DNA from: Gammaproteobacteria bacterium
Lineage (GTDB): Bacteria > Pseudomonadota > Gammaproteobacteria > DSM-19610
DNA: 64,000 bases
Direction: 5' to 3'
Assembly (NCBI GenBank): GCA_015494295.1
Contig: WGBO01000045.1
Span: 26,335-90,334 of the forward strand
The notes beneath the pieces were generated by a model. That model was not told where the DNA came from, ran no database searches, and worked only from the letters and a program-made list of their open reading frames with translations. Every line of letters begins with the position of its first letter. The stretch's first letter is position 1. The translations under genes and the position numbers were made by a program. Shown piece after piece: positions 10,284-22,096 of the stretch.

Positions 10284-11366
10284 CTACAGTTCACACTTGG
10301 GATAGGAGCCCAGCACCTTGAGCATGGAAGCGCGCGCGGCCAGTTCCTCCAGCGCGGCGGCAACCGCCGGGTCCTCGCGGTGACCGTCGACGTCGAGGAA
10401 GAACACATAGTCCCACTTGCTCATGCGCGAGGGACGAGACTCGATCCGGGTCATGCTCACGCCATGGCGCGATACCGGTTCCAGCAGCGAATACAGCGCG
10501 CCGGCCTCGTTGTGCACGCTGACCATCAGCGAGGTCTTGTCCTTGCCGCTGGGTCCGACCTCCTGGTCGCCGACCACAAGGAAACGCGTGGTATTGCTGG
10601 GGTCGTCCTCGATATTGGCGGCGAGAATGTTCAGCGCATAGGTTTCCGCCGCCACGTCGCTGGCAATGGCGGCCAGTTGCGGATCCCGCGCCGCCTGGCG
10701 CGCGGCCTCGGCGTTGCTGCTCACCGCCACCCGAGGCACGCCGGGCAGATTGGCGTCCAGCCATTCACGGCACTGCGCCAGTGCCTGCTGGTGGGCGCGC
10801 ACCGAACCGATACCCTCCAGCCCGTCGCCCTGCCCCAGCAACTGGTGGTGAATGCGCAGTTCCACGTCGCCGCAGATCTTCAGCGGGGAACGAATGAACA
10901 TGTCCAGGGTGTGATTGATGGCGCCCTCGCTGGAGTTCTCCACCGGCACCACGCCAAAATCGGCGCCGCCGGCCTCCACCTCGCGGAAGATCTCGTCGAT
11001 GGCGGACAGCGGCCTGAGCTTCACCGAGTGTCCGAAGTGCTTGAGCGCGGCAGCCTGGGTGAAGGTGCCCTCCGGCCCCAGGTAGGCAACCGTGAGCGGC
11101 TGCTCCAGCGCCAGGCAGGCCGACATGATCTCACGGAACAGGCGCACCACCTCGTCGTCGGGCAGCGGGCCCTGGTTGCGCTCGCGCACCCGCCGCAACA
11201 CTTCCGCCTCGCGCTCGGGGCGGTAGAACACGGTATCGGCGTCCTCGCCGCGCTTGGCCTCGGCGACCTGCTGGGCGCAGTGCGCGCGCTCGTTGAGCAG
11301 TGTCTGGATCTGCTCGTCGAGCGCGTCGATGCGTTTGCGCAGTTGCTCGAGTGTCGGCTGGCTCAT
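10284..11366 (-). CDS. pheA: Bifunctional chorismate mutase / prephenate dehydratase
   Basis: Encodes 360 residues in three parts. The chorismate mutase helical domain covers residues ~1-85 (LRKRIDALDEQIQTLLNERA); prephenate dehydratase covers ~95-270 with the catalytic NTTRF motif; a C-terminal ACT regulatory domain carries ESRPS, the Phe-binding signature. It converts chorismate to phenylpyruvate and is likely feedback-inhibited by phenylalanine. It starts 2 bp upstream of the serA stop on the minus strand, so the two are adjacent and probably co-transcribed. Confidence 0.97.
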   Translation of the reverse strand: MSQPTLEQLRKRIDALDEQIQTLLNERAHCAQQVAEAKRGEDADTVFYRPEREAEVLRRVRERNQGPLPDDEVVRLFREIMSACLALEQPLTVAYLGPEGTFTQAAALKHFGHSVKLRPLSAIDEIFREVEAGGADFGVVPVENSSEGAINHTLDMFIRSPLKICGDVELRIHHQLLGQGDGLEGIGSVRAHQQALAQCREWLDANLPGVPRVAVSSNAEAARQAARDPQLAAIASDVAAETYALNILAANIEDDPSNTTRFLVVGDQEVGPSGKDKTSLMVSVHNEAGALYSLLEPVSRHGVSMTRIESRPSRMSKWDYVFFLDVDGHREDPAVAAALEELAARASMLKVLGSYPKCEL

Positions 11367-11367
11367 G

Positions 11368-12543
11368 TCACTCCGTCGCCTGCAACACCCGCACCGACAG
11401 CACGCCCTCGGTGGCGGCGATCCTGTCCAGGCATTCCTGGCCGATTTCGTTTTCCACGTCGACCAGCGTGTAGGCCAGCTCACCGCGCGACTTATTGATC
11501 ATGTCGACGATGTTCAGGCCGGCGTCGGCCAGCGCGGTGGAAATCTGGCCCAGCATGTTGGGCACGTTGGCGTTGACCACCGCCAGCCGGTACTCGCCGC
11601 CGCGCTTCATGTACAGCTTGGGGAAGTTCACCGAGTTGCGCACGTTGCCGTTCTCCAGGTAGTCACGAACCTGGTCGGCGACCATGATGGCGCAATTCTC
11701 CTCGGCCTCGCGGGTGGAAGCGCCCAGGTGCGGCAGGGTGACCACGCGCGGGTGGTCCTTGAGCAGGTTGCTGGGGAAATCGCACACGTAGGCGTACACC
11801 TTGCCCGCGTCCAGCGCCCTGACCACCGCCTCGTCGTCGATGATGCCGTTGCGTGCAAAGTTGAGCAGAACCACGTTGTCGCGCATCAGGCGCAACCGTT
11901 CCTCGTTTATCATGTGTTTCGTGGCGTCCACCAGCGGCACGTGGAAGGTCACGAAATCGCTGCGCGCCAGCAGATCGTCGACACCGGCGGCCTGTTCCAC
12001 GTCGGAGGACATCTGCCAGGCGCTCTGCACGGTAATCTCCGGGTCGTAGCCGATGACCTTCATGCCCAGCGCGTGCGCCGCGTTGGCCACCTGCACACCG
12101 ATGGCGCCCAGGCCGATGACGCCCAGGGTGCGGCCCGGCAGTTCGAAGCCGGCGAAGTTCTTCTTGCCTGCCTCCACCTGCTTGCTGATCGCGGCGTCGT
12201 CGCCTTCCAGTCCGCGCGCGAATTCCCACGCCTGGCACAGGTTGCGCGCCGCGATCAACATGCCGGCGATGACCAGTTCCTTGACCGCGTTGGCGTTGGC
12301 GCCGGGGGCGTTGAATACCGGCACGCCGCGCTTGCTCATCTCCTCGACGGGAATGTTGTTGACACCGGCGCCGGCGCGGCCGATGGCCTTCACTGAATCC
12401 GGGATCGGCCAGTTGTGCATGTTGAAGGAGCGCAACAGGATGGCGTCCGGGCGCTGGATCTCGGAAGCGACCTCGTACTTGTCGCGCGGCAGCCGTTCCA
12501 GGCCGGCAACGGAAATGTTGTTCAGGGTGAGAATCTTGTACAT
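11368..12543 (-). CDS. serA: D-3-phosphoglycerate dehydrogenase
   Basis: Encodes 391 residues. It makes 3-phosphohydroxypyruvate, the first step of serine synthesis. It has an N-terminal substrate domain, the NAD site LGVIGLGAIGVQVANAA, the catalytic Arg/Glu/His segments (FARNGIIDDEA, LPHLGASTREAEEN) and a C-terminal ACT domain (VNANVPNMLGQISTALADAG). It is the short form without the ASB domain. Lying next to serC, it puts two consecutive serine pathway steps in one operon, an insertion relative to the common serC-pheA order. Confidence 0.96.
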   Translation of the reverse strand: MYKILTLNNISVAGLERLPRDKYEVASEIQRPDAILLRSFNMHNWPIPDSVKAIGRAGAGVNNIPVEEMSKRGVPVFNAPGANANAVKELVIAGMLIAARNLCQAWEFARGLEGDDAAISKQVEAGKKNFAGFELPGRTLGVIGLGAIGVQVANAAHALGMKVIGYDPEITVQSAWQMSSDVEQAAGVDDLLARSDFVTFHVPLVDATKHMINEERLRLMRDNVVLLNFARNGIIDDEAVVRALDAGKVYAYVCDFPSNLLKDHPRVVTLPHLGASTREAEENCAIMVADQVRDYLENGNVRNSVNFPKLYMKRGGEYRLAVVNANVPNMLGQISTALADAGLNIVDMINKSRGELAYTLVDVENEIGQECLDRIAATEGVLSVRVLQATE

Positions 12544-12566
12544 GTGTCGTCGTCCAGGCTGTGCGG

Positions 12567-13649
12567 TTAACCGTGGCGCTTCTCGAAGTCGCCCATGAAG
12601 TCGATCAGCGCGGCCACGCCCTCTTCCGGCATGGCATTGTAGATGCTGGCGCGCATGCCGCCCACCGAGCGGTGGCCCTTGAGCGTGACCAGCCCGGCGT
12701 CCTTCGCCTCGGCCAGGAAGGTCGCGTCGAGTTCCGGGTCGGCCAGGGTGAAGGGCACGTTCATCCACGAGCGGCAGTCCGGGTCGACCGGGTTGCTGTA
12801 GAAGTCCGAGTCGTCGATCGCCTTGTACAGGGCGCTGGCCTTGCGGTGGTTGACCATGGAAATGGCTTCCAGGCCGCCCTTGTCCTTCAGCCACTGGAAT
12901 ACCAGGCCCGCCAGGTACCAGCCATAGGTCGGCGGGGTGTTGTACATGGAACCGTTGGCGGCGTGAATGGCGTAGTCGAACATGACCGGCTGGCCCTCGA
13001 CCGGTTGCCCGATCAGGTCGTCGCGCACGATCACCACGGTCAGGCCCGCCGGGCCGATGTTCTTCTGCGCGCCGGCGTAGATCACGCCATAGCGGCTGAC
13101 GTCAATCGGCCGCGACAGGATGGTGGAGGACATGTCCGCCACCAGCGGCACGTCGCCAACATCGGGGATCCAGTGGAACTCCACGCCACCGATGGTTTCA
13201 TTGGGCGTGTAGTGGACGTAGGCGGCATCCTTGTCCAGCGCCCAGCCCGAAGGATCGGGAATGGTGGTGAAGTTGTCGCCCTCGGAACTGGCCGCGACGT
13301 TGACCTCGCAGTAACGCTTGCCCTCGGCGATGGCCTTCTTGCCCCAGGCGCCGGTCCAGATGTAGTCGGCCTTGCGCTTGCCGCGCAGCAGGTTGATCGG
13401 CACCATGGCGAACTGGCTGGACGCGCCGCCCTGCAGGAACAGCACCTTGTAGTTGTCGGGGATCTTCATCAGTTCGCGCAGGTCGGCCTCGGCCTGTTCC
13501 GCGATGGACATGAATTCCTTGCCGCGGTGGCTCATCTCCATGACCGACATGTGACTGCCGTTCCAGTCGATCAGTTCATCGCGCGCGCGCTCCAGCACTT
13601 CGGCGGGTAACACCGCGGGACCGGCACTGAAGTTGTAGACCTTCGACAT
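12567..13649 (-). CDS. serC: Phosphoserine aminotransferase
   Basis: Encodes 360 residues, the usual length. It transaminates 3-phosphohydroxypyruvate to phosphoserine (and also serves pyridoxal phosphate synthesis). [12 protein letters not shown] at the N-terminus, [19 protein letters not shown] and the PLP-lysine region [17 protein letters not shown] are visible. It sits between gyrA and serA, the typical gammaproteobacterial position downstream of gyrA. Confidence 0.97.
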   Translation of the reverse strand: MSKVYNFSAGPAVLPAEVLERARDELIDWNGSHMSVMEMSHRGKEFMSIAEQAEADLRELMKIPDNYKVLFLQGGASSQFAMVPINLLRGKRKADYIWTGAWGKKAIAEGKRYCEVNVAASSEGDNFTTIPDPSGWALDKDAAYVHYTPNETIGGVEFHWIPDVGDVPLVADMSSTILSRPIDVSRYGVIYAGAQKNIGPAGLTVVIVRDDLIGQPVEGQPVMFDYAIHAANGSMYNTPPTYGWYLAGLVFQWLKDKGGLEAISMVNHRKASALYKAIDDSDFYSNPVDPDCRSWMNVPFTLADPELDATFLAEAKDAGLVTLKGHRSVGGMRASIYNAMPEEGVAALIDFMGDFEKRHG

Positions 13650-13685
13650 GCTCGTTGACTCCTGCTTGATTCCGGAAAAAATGGT

Positions 13686-16253
13686 TCAGGCGTCGTCGCC
13701 GTCCGAGGCGCCATTGTCCTCGTCGTCGGCGCCGACGTCGGCGATCGGCTCGATCCCGACCAGCGTCTCGCCCTCGTGCAGCTTGATCAGACGCACGCCC
13801 TGCGTGTTGCGGCCCATCACCGACACCTCGGCGACGCGGGTGCGCACCAGCGTGCCGCTATTACTGATCAGCATGAACTCGTCATCGTCCTGAACCAGCG
13901 CGGCGCCGACCACCTGGCCGTTGCGCCCGGTCACCTGGATGGAGATGACGCCCTGACCGCCGCGACCGTGCACCGGGTACTCGGATACCGGGGTGCGCTT
14001 GCCGTAGCCGTGCTCGGTGGCGGTCAGCACCGTGCCCTCGCTGACGATGATCAGCGCGATCACCCGCTGCTCCGGCCCCAGGCGGATGCCGCGCACGCCG
14101 CAGGCGGTACGGCCCATGGGCCGTACGTCGGTTTCGTGGAAACGGATGGCCTTGCCGACGTTGCTGAACAACATCACGTCGTTGCCGCCGTCGGTGAGGG
14201 CTACGTTCACCAGGTAGTCGTCCTCCCGCAGGTCGACGGCGATGATGCCGTTGCTGCGCGGACGCGAGAAATCGGATAGCGGGGTTTTCTTCACCGTGCC
14301 CTGCGCGGTCACCATGAACACGAAACGGTCCTCGGGGAACTCGCGCACCGGCAACACCGCGTTGATGCGTTCACCGGACTCCAGCGGCAGCAGGTTGACG
14401 ATGGGCTTGCCGCGCGCGGTGCGCCCGGCCTGCGGCAACTGGTACACCTTGAGCCAGTAGGCCTTGCCGCGGCTGCTGAAGCACAGGATGGTGTCGTGAG
14501 TGCTGGCCACGAACAGCTTGTCGATGAAGTCCTCTTCCTTGACCCGGGTCGCCGCCTTGCCGCGGCCGCCGCGCCGCTGCGCGCGATAGTCTGACAATGG
14601 CTGCGACTTGGCGTAACCGTGGTGCGACAGGGTCACCACCACGTCTTCCTCGGTGATCAGATCTTCCAGCGTCAGGTCGAGATGGTCGGTGAGGATCTCG
14701 GTGCGGCGCTCGTCGCCGTAGGCCTCGAGGACAGTCTGCAACTCCTCGCGGATCACCTGCATCAGGCGGTCGGGGTTGTTGAGAATGTCGAGCAGGTCGT
14801 CGATGCGCTCGATCAATTCCTTGTATTCATCGACGATCTTGTCCTGCTCCAGCCCGGTGAGCTGGTGCAGCCGCAGGTCGAGGATGGCCTGGGCCTGGGT
14901 CTCGGACAGGCGGTACAGGTCGCCGTGGAAACCGAACTCCTCCGCCAGGCCGTCCGGCCGCGAGGCGGTGGCGCCGGCGCGCGCCAGCAGGTCGCCGACC
15001 ATGCCAGGCGTCCACTCGCGGCGCACCAGCTCGGCACGCGCCTCGGCGCGGCTGCTGGACGACTTGATCAGCGCGATGACTTCGTCGATGTTGGCCAGCG
15101 CCACCGCCAGGCCTTCCAACACGTGCGCCCGTTCGCGCGCCTTGCGCAACTCGAACACGGTGCGCCGGGTAACCACGTCGCGGCGGTGGCGGATGAAGGC
15201 TTCGAGAATCTGCTTGAGGTTCAGCAGGCGCGGCTGACCATCGACCAGCGCGACCATGTTGATGCCGAACACGGTCTGCATCTGGGTCTGCTGGTAAAGG
15301 TTGTTGAGCACCACCTCGGCCACCTCGCCACGCTTCAGCTCGATGACCATGCGCATGCCTTCCTTGTCCGATTCGTCGCGCAGGTTGGAAATGCCCTCGA
15401 TCTTCTTGTCCTTGACCAGTTCGGCGATCTTCTCCAGCAGGCGCGCCTTGTTCACCTGGTAGGGCAGCTCGGTGACCACGATCGACTGCTTGCTGCCCTC
15501 CTCGCCCTCGACGTGGCTGCGCGCGCGGATATGCACCCGGCCACGACCGGTGTGGTAGGCCTCGTGAATACCGCGCACACCGTTGATGATGGCGGCGGTG
15601 GGGAAATCCGGGCCCGGAATGATCTCCATCAGTTCCTTGATGCTGAGGTCCGGATTGTCGATCAGCGCGATACAGGCGTTGACCACCTCGGTGAGATTGT
15701 GCGGCGGGATATTGGTCGCCATGCCCACCGCGATGCCGGCGGAACCGTTGACCAGCAGGTTGGGAATGCGCGTCGGCAGGACCGAGGGCTCGTGCTCGGA
15801 TTCGTCGTAGTTGGGAACGAAGTCGACGGTTTCCTTGTCGAGGTCGGCCAGCAGTTCGTGCGCGATCTTCGACATGCGCACTTCGGTGTAACGCATGGCG
15901 GCCGGCGAATCGCCGTCCACCGAACCGAAGTTGCCCTGGCCGTCGATCAGCATGTAGCGCAGCGAGAACGGCTGCGCCATGCGCACGATGGTGTCGTAGA
16001 CGGCGGTGTCGCCGTGCGGGTGATATTTACCGATAACGTCGCCGACCACGCGCGCCGATTTCTTGTAGGGCTTGTTCCAGTCGTTGCCGAGCACGCTCAT
16101 CGCGTAGAGCACGCGGCGGTGCACCGGCTTCAGGCCGTCGCGCACGTCCGGCAGGGCGCGCCCGACAATGACGCTCATGGCATAGTCGAGATACGACTGC
16201 CGCATCTCGTCTTCCAGATTGACCGGAAGCACTTCTTTGGCAAATTCGGACAT
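13686..16253 (-). CDS. gyrA: DNA gyrase subunit A
   Basis: Encodes 855 residues. It is the breakage-reunion subunit of gyrase. Catalytic Tyr lies in [10 protein letters not shown], and the C-terminal domain has the GyrA-box QRRGGRGK and six blade-like repeats, then an acidic tail. The quinolone-determining region reads [11 protein letters not shown], so the E. coli Ser83 position is Thr and Asp87 is kept; Thr is the wild-type residue in several species, so resistance should not be assumed. ATG 16253 (MSEFAKEV) is preferred to an in-frame TTG nine bases upstream because it matches the family N-terminus. Confidence 0.98.
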   Translation of the reverse strand: MSEFAKEVLPVNLEDEMRQSYLDYAMSVIVGRALPDVRDGLKPVHRRVLYAMSVLGNDWNKPYKKSARVVGDVIGKYHPHGDTAVYDTIVRMAQPFSLRYMLIDGQGNFGSVDGDSPAAMRYTEVRMSKIAHELLADLDKETVDFVPNYDESEHEPSVLPTRIPNLLVNGSAGIAVGMATNIPPHNLTEVVNACIALIDNPDLSIKELMEIIPGPDFPTAAIINGVRGIHEAYHTGRGRVHIRARSHVEGEEGSKQSIVVTELPYQVNKARLLEKIAELVKDKKIEGISNLRDESDKEGMRMVIELKRGEVAEVVLNNLYQQTQMQTVFGINMVALVDGQPRLLNLKQILEAFIRHRRDVVTRRTVFELRKARERAHVLEGLAVALANIDEVIALIKSSSSRAEARAELVRREWTPGMVGDLLARAGATASRPDGLAEEFGFHGDLYRLSETQAQAILDLRLHQLTGLEQDKIVDEYKELIERIDDLLDILNNPDRLMQVIREELQTVLEAYGDERRTEILTDHLDLTLEDLITEEDVVVTLSHHGYAKSQPLSDYRAQRRGGRGKAATRVKEEDFIDKLFVASTHDTILCFSSRGKAYWLKVYQLPQAGRTARGKPIVNLLPLESGERINAVLPVREFPEDRFVFMVTAQGTVKKTPLSDFSRPRSNGIIAVDLREDDYLVNVALTDGGNDVMLFSNVGKAIRFHETDVRPMGRTACGVRGIRLGPEQRVIALIIVSEGTVLTATEHGYGKRTPVSEYPVHGRGGQGVISIQVTGRNGQVVGAALVQDDDEFMLISNSGTLVRTRVAEVSVMGRNTQGVRLIKLHEGETLVGIEPIADVGADDEDNGASDGDDA

Positions 16254-16436
16254 GAATCTCAACCCGTGAACCGGCCGGGCGGCCGGCTCCGTTTTATGTG
16301 ATTGCGAGGCGCATCCGGGCGGTCTGGCAACGCCCCGAAGCGGCTAAAACGTCGATCTTACCACACCCTGCCCCACCACTGCATCCGCGCAATCCGGCCT
16401 CAGAACGGCTGTGAGAGCGTCTCAGGGCAAGGGCGT

Positions 16437-16463
16437 CAAATTCCCGCCTTTGGCGAGCGGGAA
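16437..16463 (-). terminator. Weak terminator-like hairpin downstream of mtnA
   Basis: TTCCCGC (16441-16447) and GCGGGAA (16457-16463) form a perfect 7-bp stem with a 9-nt loop; on the minus strand TTTG follows. It lies 60 bases after the mtnA stop, separating mtnA from gyrA. The remaining gap 16254-16522 shows nothing else clear. Confidence 0.4.
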
Positions 16464-16522
16464 CTCCGGGAGACCACGGGAAGCCTCCGGACGACAGGGC
16501 GAAACCGCCGCGAGCGACCGGC

Positions 16523-17563
<1,041 letters not shown>

Positions 17564-17722
17564 GCTGTTCGGGTTCCTCGAAGTCCGGCGGCAACCGCCA
17601 TGGACAATTGTACAGACTGGTACGGCTTGCATTCCGGCCGGTTTGGCACTTTACTGGACACTCCCTACAAAAATAAATGGTAAGCCCGCCTGACCTGCTT
17701 GCCCGAAGCCGAGGAGTTCAAC

Positions 17723-18553
17723 ATGGAATCGATCGATATCGCCGAGCTGGGCAACCCCGACCTGGTACAGACGCTGCTCATCCCCTGGGCCATCCAGATC
17801 GCTATCGCCGTCGCAATCTTCGTCATTGGCCGCTGGGTCGCGCAGTGGCTGACCGGCCTGACCCGCAAACTGATGACGAAGTCGAAGCTGGACGGCATGC
17901 TGGTCAACTTCGTCGGCAACCTGGTCTACACCGTGTTGCTGCTGGTGGTGGTGATGGCCTCGCTCGATCAGCTCGGCATCGAAACCACCTCGCTGCTGGC
18001 CATCTTCGGCGCCGCCGGCCTGGCCGTCGGCCTGGCCCTCAAGGACTCTCTGGCCAACTTCTCCTCGGGTGTGATGATCATCCTGTTCCGGCCTTTCAAG
18101 GTTGGCGACTTCATCGAGGCCGCCGGCGTCTCCGGCACCGTCGAGGAAGTACGCATCTTCGCCACCATCCTGCGCACCGGCGACAACCGCGAGATCATCA
18201 TCCCCAACAGCCAGATCTACGGCGGCACCATCACCAACTACTCGGCGCGCGCCACCCGCCGCGTCGACCTGGTATTCGGCATCGGCTACGACGATGACAT
18301 CGCCAGGGCCAAGCAGATCATCAACGACATCATGAAAAACGACGAGCGCATCCTCGCCGAGCCCGAACCGGCAGTCGCAATGGCCGAACTCGCCGACAGC
18401 AGCGTCAACTTCAACGTGCGCCCCTGGGTCAAAAGCGGCGACTACTGGGCCGTGCGCGCCGACCTGCTGGAAAAGGTCAAACTCGCCTTCGACGCCGAAG
18501 GCATCAGCATCCCCTACCCCCAACAGGACATCCACCTCCACAAAGCCGACTGA
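17723..18553 (+). CDS. Small-conductance mechanosensitive channel (MscS family)
   Basis: Encodes 276 residues. There are three transmembrane helices; the third is the Gly/Ala-rich pore helix FGAAGLAVGLALKDSLANFSSG, followed by the beta-domain RPFKVGDFIEAAGVSGTVEEV and an alpha/beta cytosolic vestibule. It releases solutes on hypoosmotic shock in the inner membrane. ATG 17723 follows GAGGAG, giving a start at MESIDIAE. It is single-gene in appearance, with a GC-rich hairpin downstream. The length resembles E. coli MscS (286 residues). Confidence 0.95.
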   Translation: MESIDIAELGNPDLVQTLLIPWAIQIAIAVAIFVIGRWVAQWLTGLTRKLMTKSKLDGMLVNFVGNLVYTVLLLVVVMASLDQLGIETTSLLAIFGAAGLAVGLALKDSLANFSSGVMIILFRPFKVGDFIEAAGVSGTVEEVRIFATILRTGDNREIIIPNSQIYGGTITNYSARATRRVDLVFGIGYDDDIARAKQIINDIMKNDERILAEPEPAVAMAELADSSVNFNVRPWVKSGDYWAVRADLLEKVKLAFDAEGISIPYPQQDIHLHKAD

Positions 18554-18560
18554 AAAATGC

Positions 18561-18584
18561 CTCCGCCCCCTTTTCGGGGGGGAG
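18561..18584 (+). terminator. GC-rich hairpin after mscS
   Basis: CTCC-G-CCCCC (18561-18570) can pair with GGGGG-GGAG (18576-18584) around TTTTC. No T-run follows (the next bases lead into a TATACT element at about 18590 that could be the -10 of mtaD), so termination strength is uncertain. Confidence 0.35.
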
Positions 18585-18625
18585 AGGTTATACTGCGGGC
18601 TTTGGAACCGGGACAAGCGAAATAA

Positions 18626-19954
18626 ATGCGACAGACCGAATTGCTGATCCATGCCCGCTGGATCATTCCGGTGTCGGCCGGGGACCCGGTGCTGGACTAC
18701 CATAGCCTGGCCGTCGATGAAGACCGCATTACCGCGATATTGCCAACCCAGGAAGCGCGTTCGTCGCTGCAGGCAAGGACGACCGTCGAGCTGGGCGAAA
18801 GCGCGCTGATACCGGGGCTGGTCAACGCCCACACCCACGCGGCCATGTCGCTGTTGCGCGGTGTTGCCGACGACCTGCCGCTGATGGAATGGCTGCAACA
18901 GCACATCTGGCCGGCGGAACAGCAATGGGTCAACGAACAGTTCGTGCACGACGGCACGCAACTCGCCATCGCCGAAATGCTGCGCGGCGGCACGACCTGT
19001 TTCAACGACATGTATTTCTTTCCCGAAGTCACCGCCCGGGTGGCGGCTGGCTGTTTCATGCGCGCCTGCACCGGCATGATCCTGATCGATTTCCCGACCC
19101 GCTACGCCGAAGGCCCGGACGAGTATTTCGCCAAGGGCCTGGCGCTGCGCGATGAATACATGCACCACCCGCTGGTGAGCCAGGCGTTCGCGCCACACGC
19201 GCCATACAGCGTCTCGGACGATGTATTGCGCAAGGCGCAGATGCTGGCCGACGAACTCGATGTACGCATTCACATGCACCTGCACGAAACAGCGGGCGAA
19301 GTGGACGAGGCGCTGCGCAAGGATGGCAGGCGGCCGCTGGCGCGGCTCGCGGATCTCGGCCTGCTGTCGCCGGCGCTGACGGCGGTGCACATGACCCAAC
19401 TCGAGGAGCCGGAGATCGCGCAACTCGCCGAAAGCGGCGCCAGCGTGGTGCACTGCCCCGAATCCAACCTGAAACTCGCCAGCGGTTTCTGCCCGGTTCA
19501 GAAACTGATAGACGCCGGCGTCAACGTGGCGCTCGGCACCGACGGGGCGGCCAGCAACAACGACCTGGACATGCCGGGCGAAATGCGCAGCGCGGCCCTG
19601 CTGGGCAAGGCCGTGGCCGGCGACGCCAGCGCCCTGCCGGCCCGACAGTTGCTGCGCATGGCCACCATCAACGGCGCCAGGGCGCTGGGCCTGGCCGGGC
19701 ACACCGGTTCGCTGGAGCCCGGCAAGTGGGCGGACATCGCCGCTGTCGACCTCAATACGCCGGAATGCCAGCCGGTCTACGATCCGGTTTCGCAGATCGT
19801 GTACAGCGCCGGCCGCGAACAAATCAGCCACGTGTGGGTGGCGGGCCGGCCGCTGTTGCGCGAGCGCCAGCTCACCCATCTCGACATCGACGAACTGCTG
19901 GGCCGGGTGCGCGGCTGGCAGACCCGCATCGCGGCAGGTGAAGCCGGCCGCTGA
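18626..19954 (+). CDS. mtaD: 5-methylthioadenosine/S-adenosylhomocysteine deaminase
   Basis: Encodes 442 residues. It is an amidohydrolase-superfamily TIM barrel. Metal ligands appear as [23 protein letters not shown], the VHMTQ His and the [13 protein letters not shown]sp, with [15 protein letters not shown] in the C-terminal beta-sandwich. It deaminates MTA or SAH to the inosine derivatives, an alternative entry to the salvage route served by mtnA. It is followed 20 bp later by ubiG, whose methyl transfer produces SAH, so the pairing makes metabolic sense. Confidence 0.93.
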   Translation: MRQTELLIHARWIIPVSAGDPVLDYHSLAVDEDRITAILPTQEARSSLQARTTVELGESALIPGLVNAHTHAAMSLLRGVADDLPLMEWLQQHIWPAEQQWVNEQFVHDGTQLAIAEMLRGGTTCFNDMYFFPEVTARVAAGCFMRACTGMILIDFPTRYAEGPDEYFAKGLALRDEYMHHPLVSQAFAPHAPYSVSDDVLRKAQMLADELDVRIHMHLHETAGEVDEALRKDGRRPLARLADLGLLSPALTAVHMTQLEEPEIAQLAESGASVVHCPESNLKLASGFCPVQKLIDAGVNVALGTDGAASNNDLDMPGEMRSAALLGKAVAGDASALPARQLLRMATINGARALGLAGHTGSLEPGKWADIAAVDLNTPECQPVYDPVSQIVYSAGREQISHVWVAGRPLLRERQLTHLDIDELLGRVRGWQTRIAAGEAGR

Positions 19955-19973
19955 TTCCGGTATCTTGCACACC

Positions 19974-20684
19974 ATGAACGACACCAGCCCCAATGTCGAC
20001 GCCGCCGAAATCCACAAGTTCGAGGCACTCGCCTCGCGCTGGTGGGATCCCGACAGCGAGTTCAAGCCGCTGCACGACATCAACCCGCTGCGCATCGACT
20101 ACATCGACGAACGCGCTCCGCTGTCCGGCAGCACGGTCATCGATGTCGGCTGTGGCGGCGGCTTGCTGTCCGAGGGCATGGCGTTGCGCGGCGCCCGCGT
20201 CACCGGCATCGACATGGGCGAGGCGCCGCTCACGGTGGCACGCCTGCACCAGCACGAATCCGGCGTGGAGGTCGACTATCAACGCATCACCGCGGAGGAG
20301 ATGGCGAGCCGGCACCCGGGCGCCTTCGACACCGTGACCTGCCTGGAGATGCTGGAACACGTCCCCGACCCCGCCTCGGTAATCCAGGCCTGCGCCACCC
20401 TGGTCAGGCCCGGCGGCAACGTGTTCTTCTCGACCATCAACCGAAACCCGCGCGCCTACGTGATGGCTATCGTCGGCGCCGAATACGTGCTGCGCATGTT
20501 GCCGCGCGGCACCCATGACTACCGCAAGTTCATCCGTCCCTCGGAAATGGAACGCTGGGCCCGCCAGGCGGACCTGGAACTGCGCGAACTGACCGGCATG
20601 TCCTACAACCCCCTGAGCTGCGAGTACCGGCTCGGCGACGACGTCGGCGTCAACTACCTCGCCTGGTTCCGGAAACCAGACTGA
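19974..20684 (+). CDS. ubiG: Ubiquinone biosynthesis O-methyltransferase
   Basis: Encodes 236 residues. It carries out both O-methylations of ubiquinone synthesis using [28 protein letters not shown] is the UbiG signature region, and [16 protein letters not shown] is SAM motif I. ATG 19974 gives the family-like N-terminus; an earlier in-frame ATG would overlap mtaD. gph begins 3 bp after the stop, a common gammaproteobacterial pair. Confidence 0.97.
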   Translation: MNDTSPNVDAAEIHKFEALASRWWDPDSEFKPLHDINPLRIDYIDERAPLSGSTVIDVGCGGGLLSEGMALRGARVTGIDMGEAPLTVARLHQHESGVEVDYQRITAEEMASRHPGAFDTVTCLEMLEHVPDPASVIQACATLVRPGGNVFFSTINRNPRAYVMAIVGAEYVLRMLPRGTHDYRKFIRPSEMERWARQADLELRELTGMSYNPLSCEYRLGDDVGVNYLAWFRKPD

Positions 20685-20686
20685 AC

Positions 20687-21373
20687 ATGCTCGCATCCGC
20701 CAGCACCGTGCTGTTCGATCTGGACGGCACCCTGCTCGACACCGCACCCGACCTGGCCGCCGCCCTCAACGCCACGCTGCAACTCAACGGCCGCGAGCCG
20801 CTGCCCTATGAGCGCATCCGCCCGGTGGTGTCGCACGGCGGCAAGGCGCTCATCGAACTCGGTTTCGGGCTGGACCCGCAGCACCCCGATTTCAAGCCGC
20901 TGCGCAAGCAACTGCTGGACCTGTACCAGGCCAACATTGCGGTGGAAACGCGCCTGTTTCCCGGCATGGACGAGGTGCTGGACAGCCTGGAACAGCGCGG
21001 CATCCGCTGGGGGATCGTCACCAACAAGCCCGGCTGGCTGACCGACCCCCTGCTCGATGCGCTGCAACTGTCTGCGCGCGCCGCCTGCGTGGTGTCGGGC
21101 GACACCCTGCCGGAACGCAAGCCGCACCCGGCCCCCCTGCTGCATGCCTGCCGGCTGGCAGGCTGCAGCCCCGCCGAGGCGCTGTACGTGGGCGATGCCG
21201 AGCGCGACATCGAGGCCGGCCGCAATGCCGGCATGCGAACCCTGGTGGCGCTGTTCGGCTACCTCATGGAACACGACCAGCCGGCGCGCTGGGGCGCCGA
21301 CGCGCTGATCGAAAAACCCGCCGACATACTGGACTACCTCGCCGGCGCGGCGCCGCGCCGGGGAACCGGATAA
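20687..21373 (+). CDS. gph: Phosphoglycolate phosphatase (HAD family)
   Basis: Encodes 228 residues. HAD motif I is FDLDGTLLDTAPD, motif II is GIVTNKP, motif III Lys lies in PERKPHPAP, and motif IV is YVGDAERDIEAG. The cap domain is the C1 helical type of Gph. It detoxifies 2-phosphoglycolate arising from DNA repair or, in autotrophs, from RuBisCO oxygenation. In this ubiG-linked position it may alternatively be called N-acetylmuramic acid-6-phosphate phosphatase (MupP) in pseudomonads; sequence alone does not separate the two here. Confidence 0.9.
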   Translation: MLASASTVLFDLDGTLLDTAPDLAAALNATLQLNGREPLPYERIRPVVSHGGKALIELGFGLDPQHPDFKPLRKQLLDLYQANIAVETRLFPGMDEVLDSLEQRGIRWGIVTNKPGWLTDPLLDALQLSARAACVVSGDTLPERKPHPAPLLHACRLAGCSPAEALYVGDAERDIEAGRNAGMRTLVALFGYLMEHDQPARWGADALIEKPADILDYLAGAAPRRGTG

Positions 21374-21388
21374 CAGGAAAACGCCACC

Positions 21389-22096
21389 GTGATACCCCTT
21401 CACGACGACAATCCCACACAAATCACCCCCTGGGTCACCATCAGCCTCATCGTCATCTGCGTGCTGGTGTTCTTCTGGCAACTGTCACTGGGCAACCGCG
21501 TGGAACTGGCGGTCTACAGCCTGGGCATGATCCCCGCGGTGGTGTTCGGCGGCAAGGAACTGCTGCCGGAACTCAGCCTGGTGCCGGAATGGATGACGAT
21601 TTTCACCTCCATGTTCCTGCACGGGGGCTGGATGCACCTGATCGGCAACATGCTGTATCTGTGGATCTTCGGCAACAATATCGAGGACGCCATGGGGCAC
21701 GGCCGCTTCATCGTCTTCTACCTGCTGTGCGGAGTGTTCGCGGTACTGGCCCAGGCGTTGCCCAACCCGGACTCCACCATTCCCATGATCGGCGCCAGCG
21801 GCGCCATCTCGGGGGTGCTCGGCGCCTACCTGCTGCTCTACCCGCATGCGCGGGTGCTGGTGGGCATCCCCTTCGGCTTCTACCTGCACACTGTCTACAT
21901 CCCCGCCGGGTTGGTGCTGGGATTCTGGTTCGTGATGCAGTTGATCAGTTCCGCCGGCAGCAGCGGCGAGGGCGGAGGCGTGGCCTTCGGCGCCCATATC
22001 GGCGGCTTTATTGCCGGCATGGCGCTGATCCCGCTGTTCAAGCACCGGCACATCCCGCTGCTGCCGAAACGGCGGGAGCCGCCCTCCTACAGGTAG
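21389..22096 (+). CDS. Rhomboid family intramembrane serine protease
   Basis: Encodes 235 residues with about six or seven transmembrane helices. The conserved HGGWMHLIGNMLYLWIFG loop-helix, the catalytic serine in GASGAISGVLGAYLLLYP, and the catalytic histidine in FGAHIGGFIAGM are all present, so it is predicted active. GTG 21389 is used, with AGGAAA upstream. It follows gph by 15 bp. The last 10 bp overlap the 3' end of the oppositely oriented GST-like gene. Substrates are unknown. Confidence 0.9.
   Translation: MIPLHDDNPTQITPWVTISLIVICVLVFFWQLSLGNRVELAVYSLGMIPAVVFGGKELLPELSLVPEWMTIFTSMFLHGGWMHLIGNMLYLWIFGNNIEDAMGHGRFIVFYLLCGVFAVLAQALPNPDSTIPMIGASGAISGVLGAYLLLYPHARVLVGIPFGFYLHTVYIPAGLVLGFWFVMQLISSAGSSGEGGGVAFGAHIGGFIAGMALIPLFKHRHIPLLPKRREPPSYR

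Noticed and set aside
13686..16253. Thr at the GyrA Ser83 position as a quinolone-resistance mutation
   Set aside because: Thr is wild type in several gammaproteobacteria such as Pseudomonas aeruginosa, and Asp87 is unchanged, so no resistance can be inferred.
17651..20095. An 814-residue minus-strand frame across mscS, mtaD and ubiG
   Set aside because: It spans three well supported plus-strand genes and has no recognisable domain; it is a GC-bias shadow.
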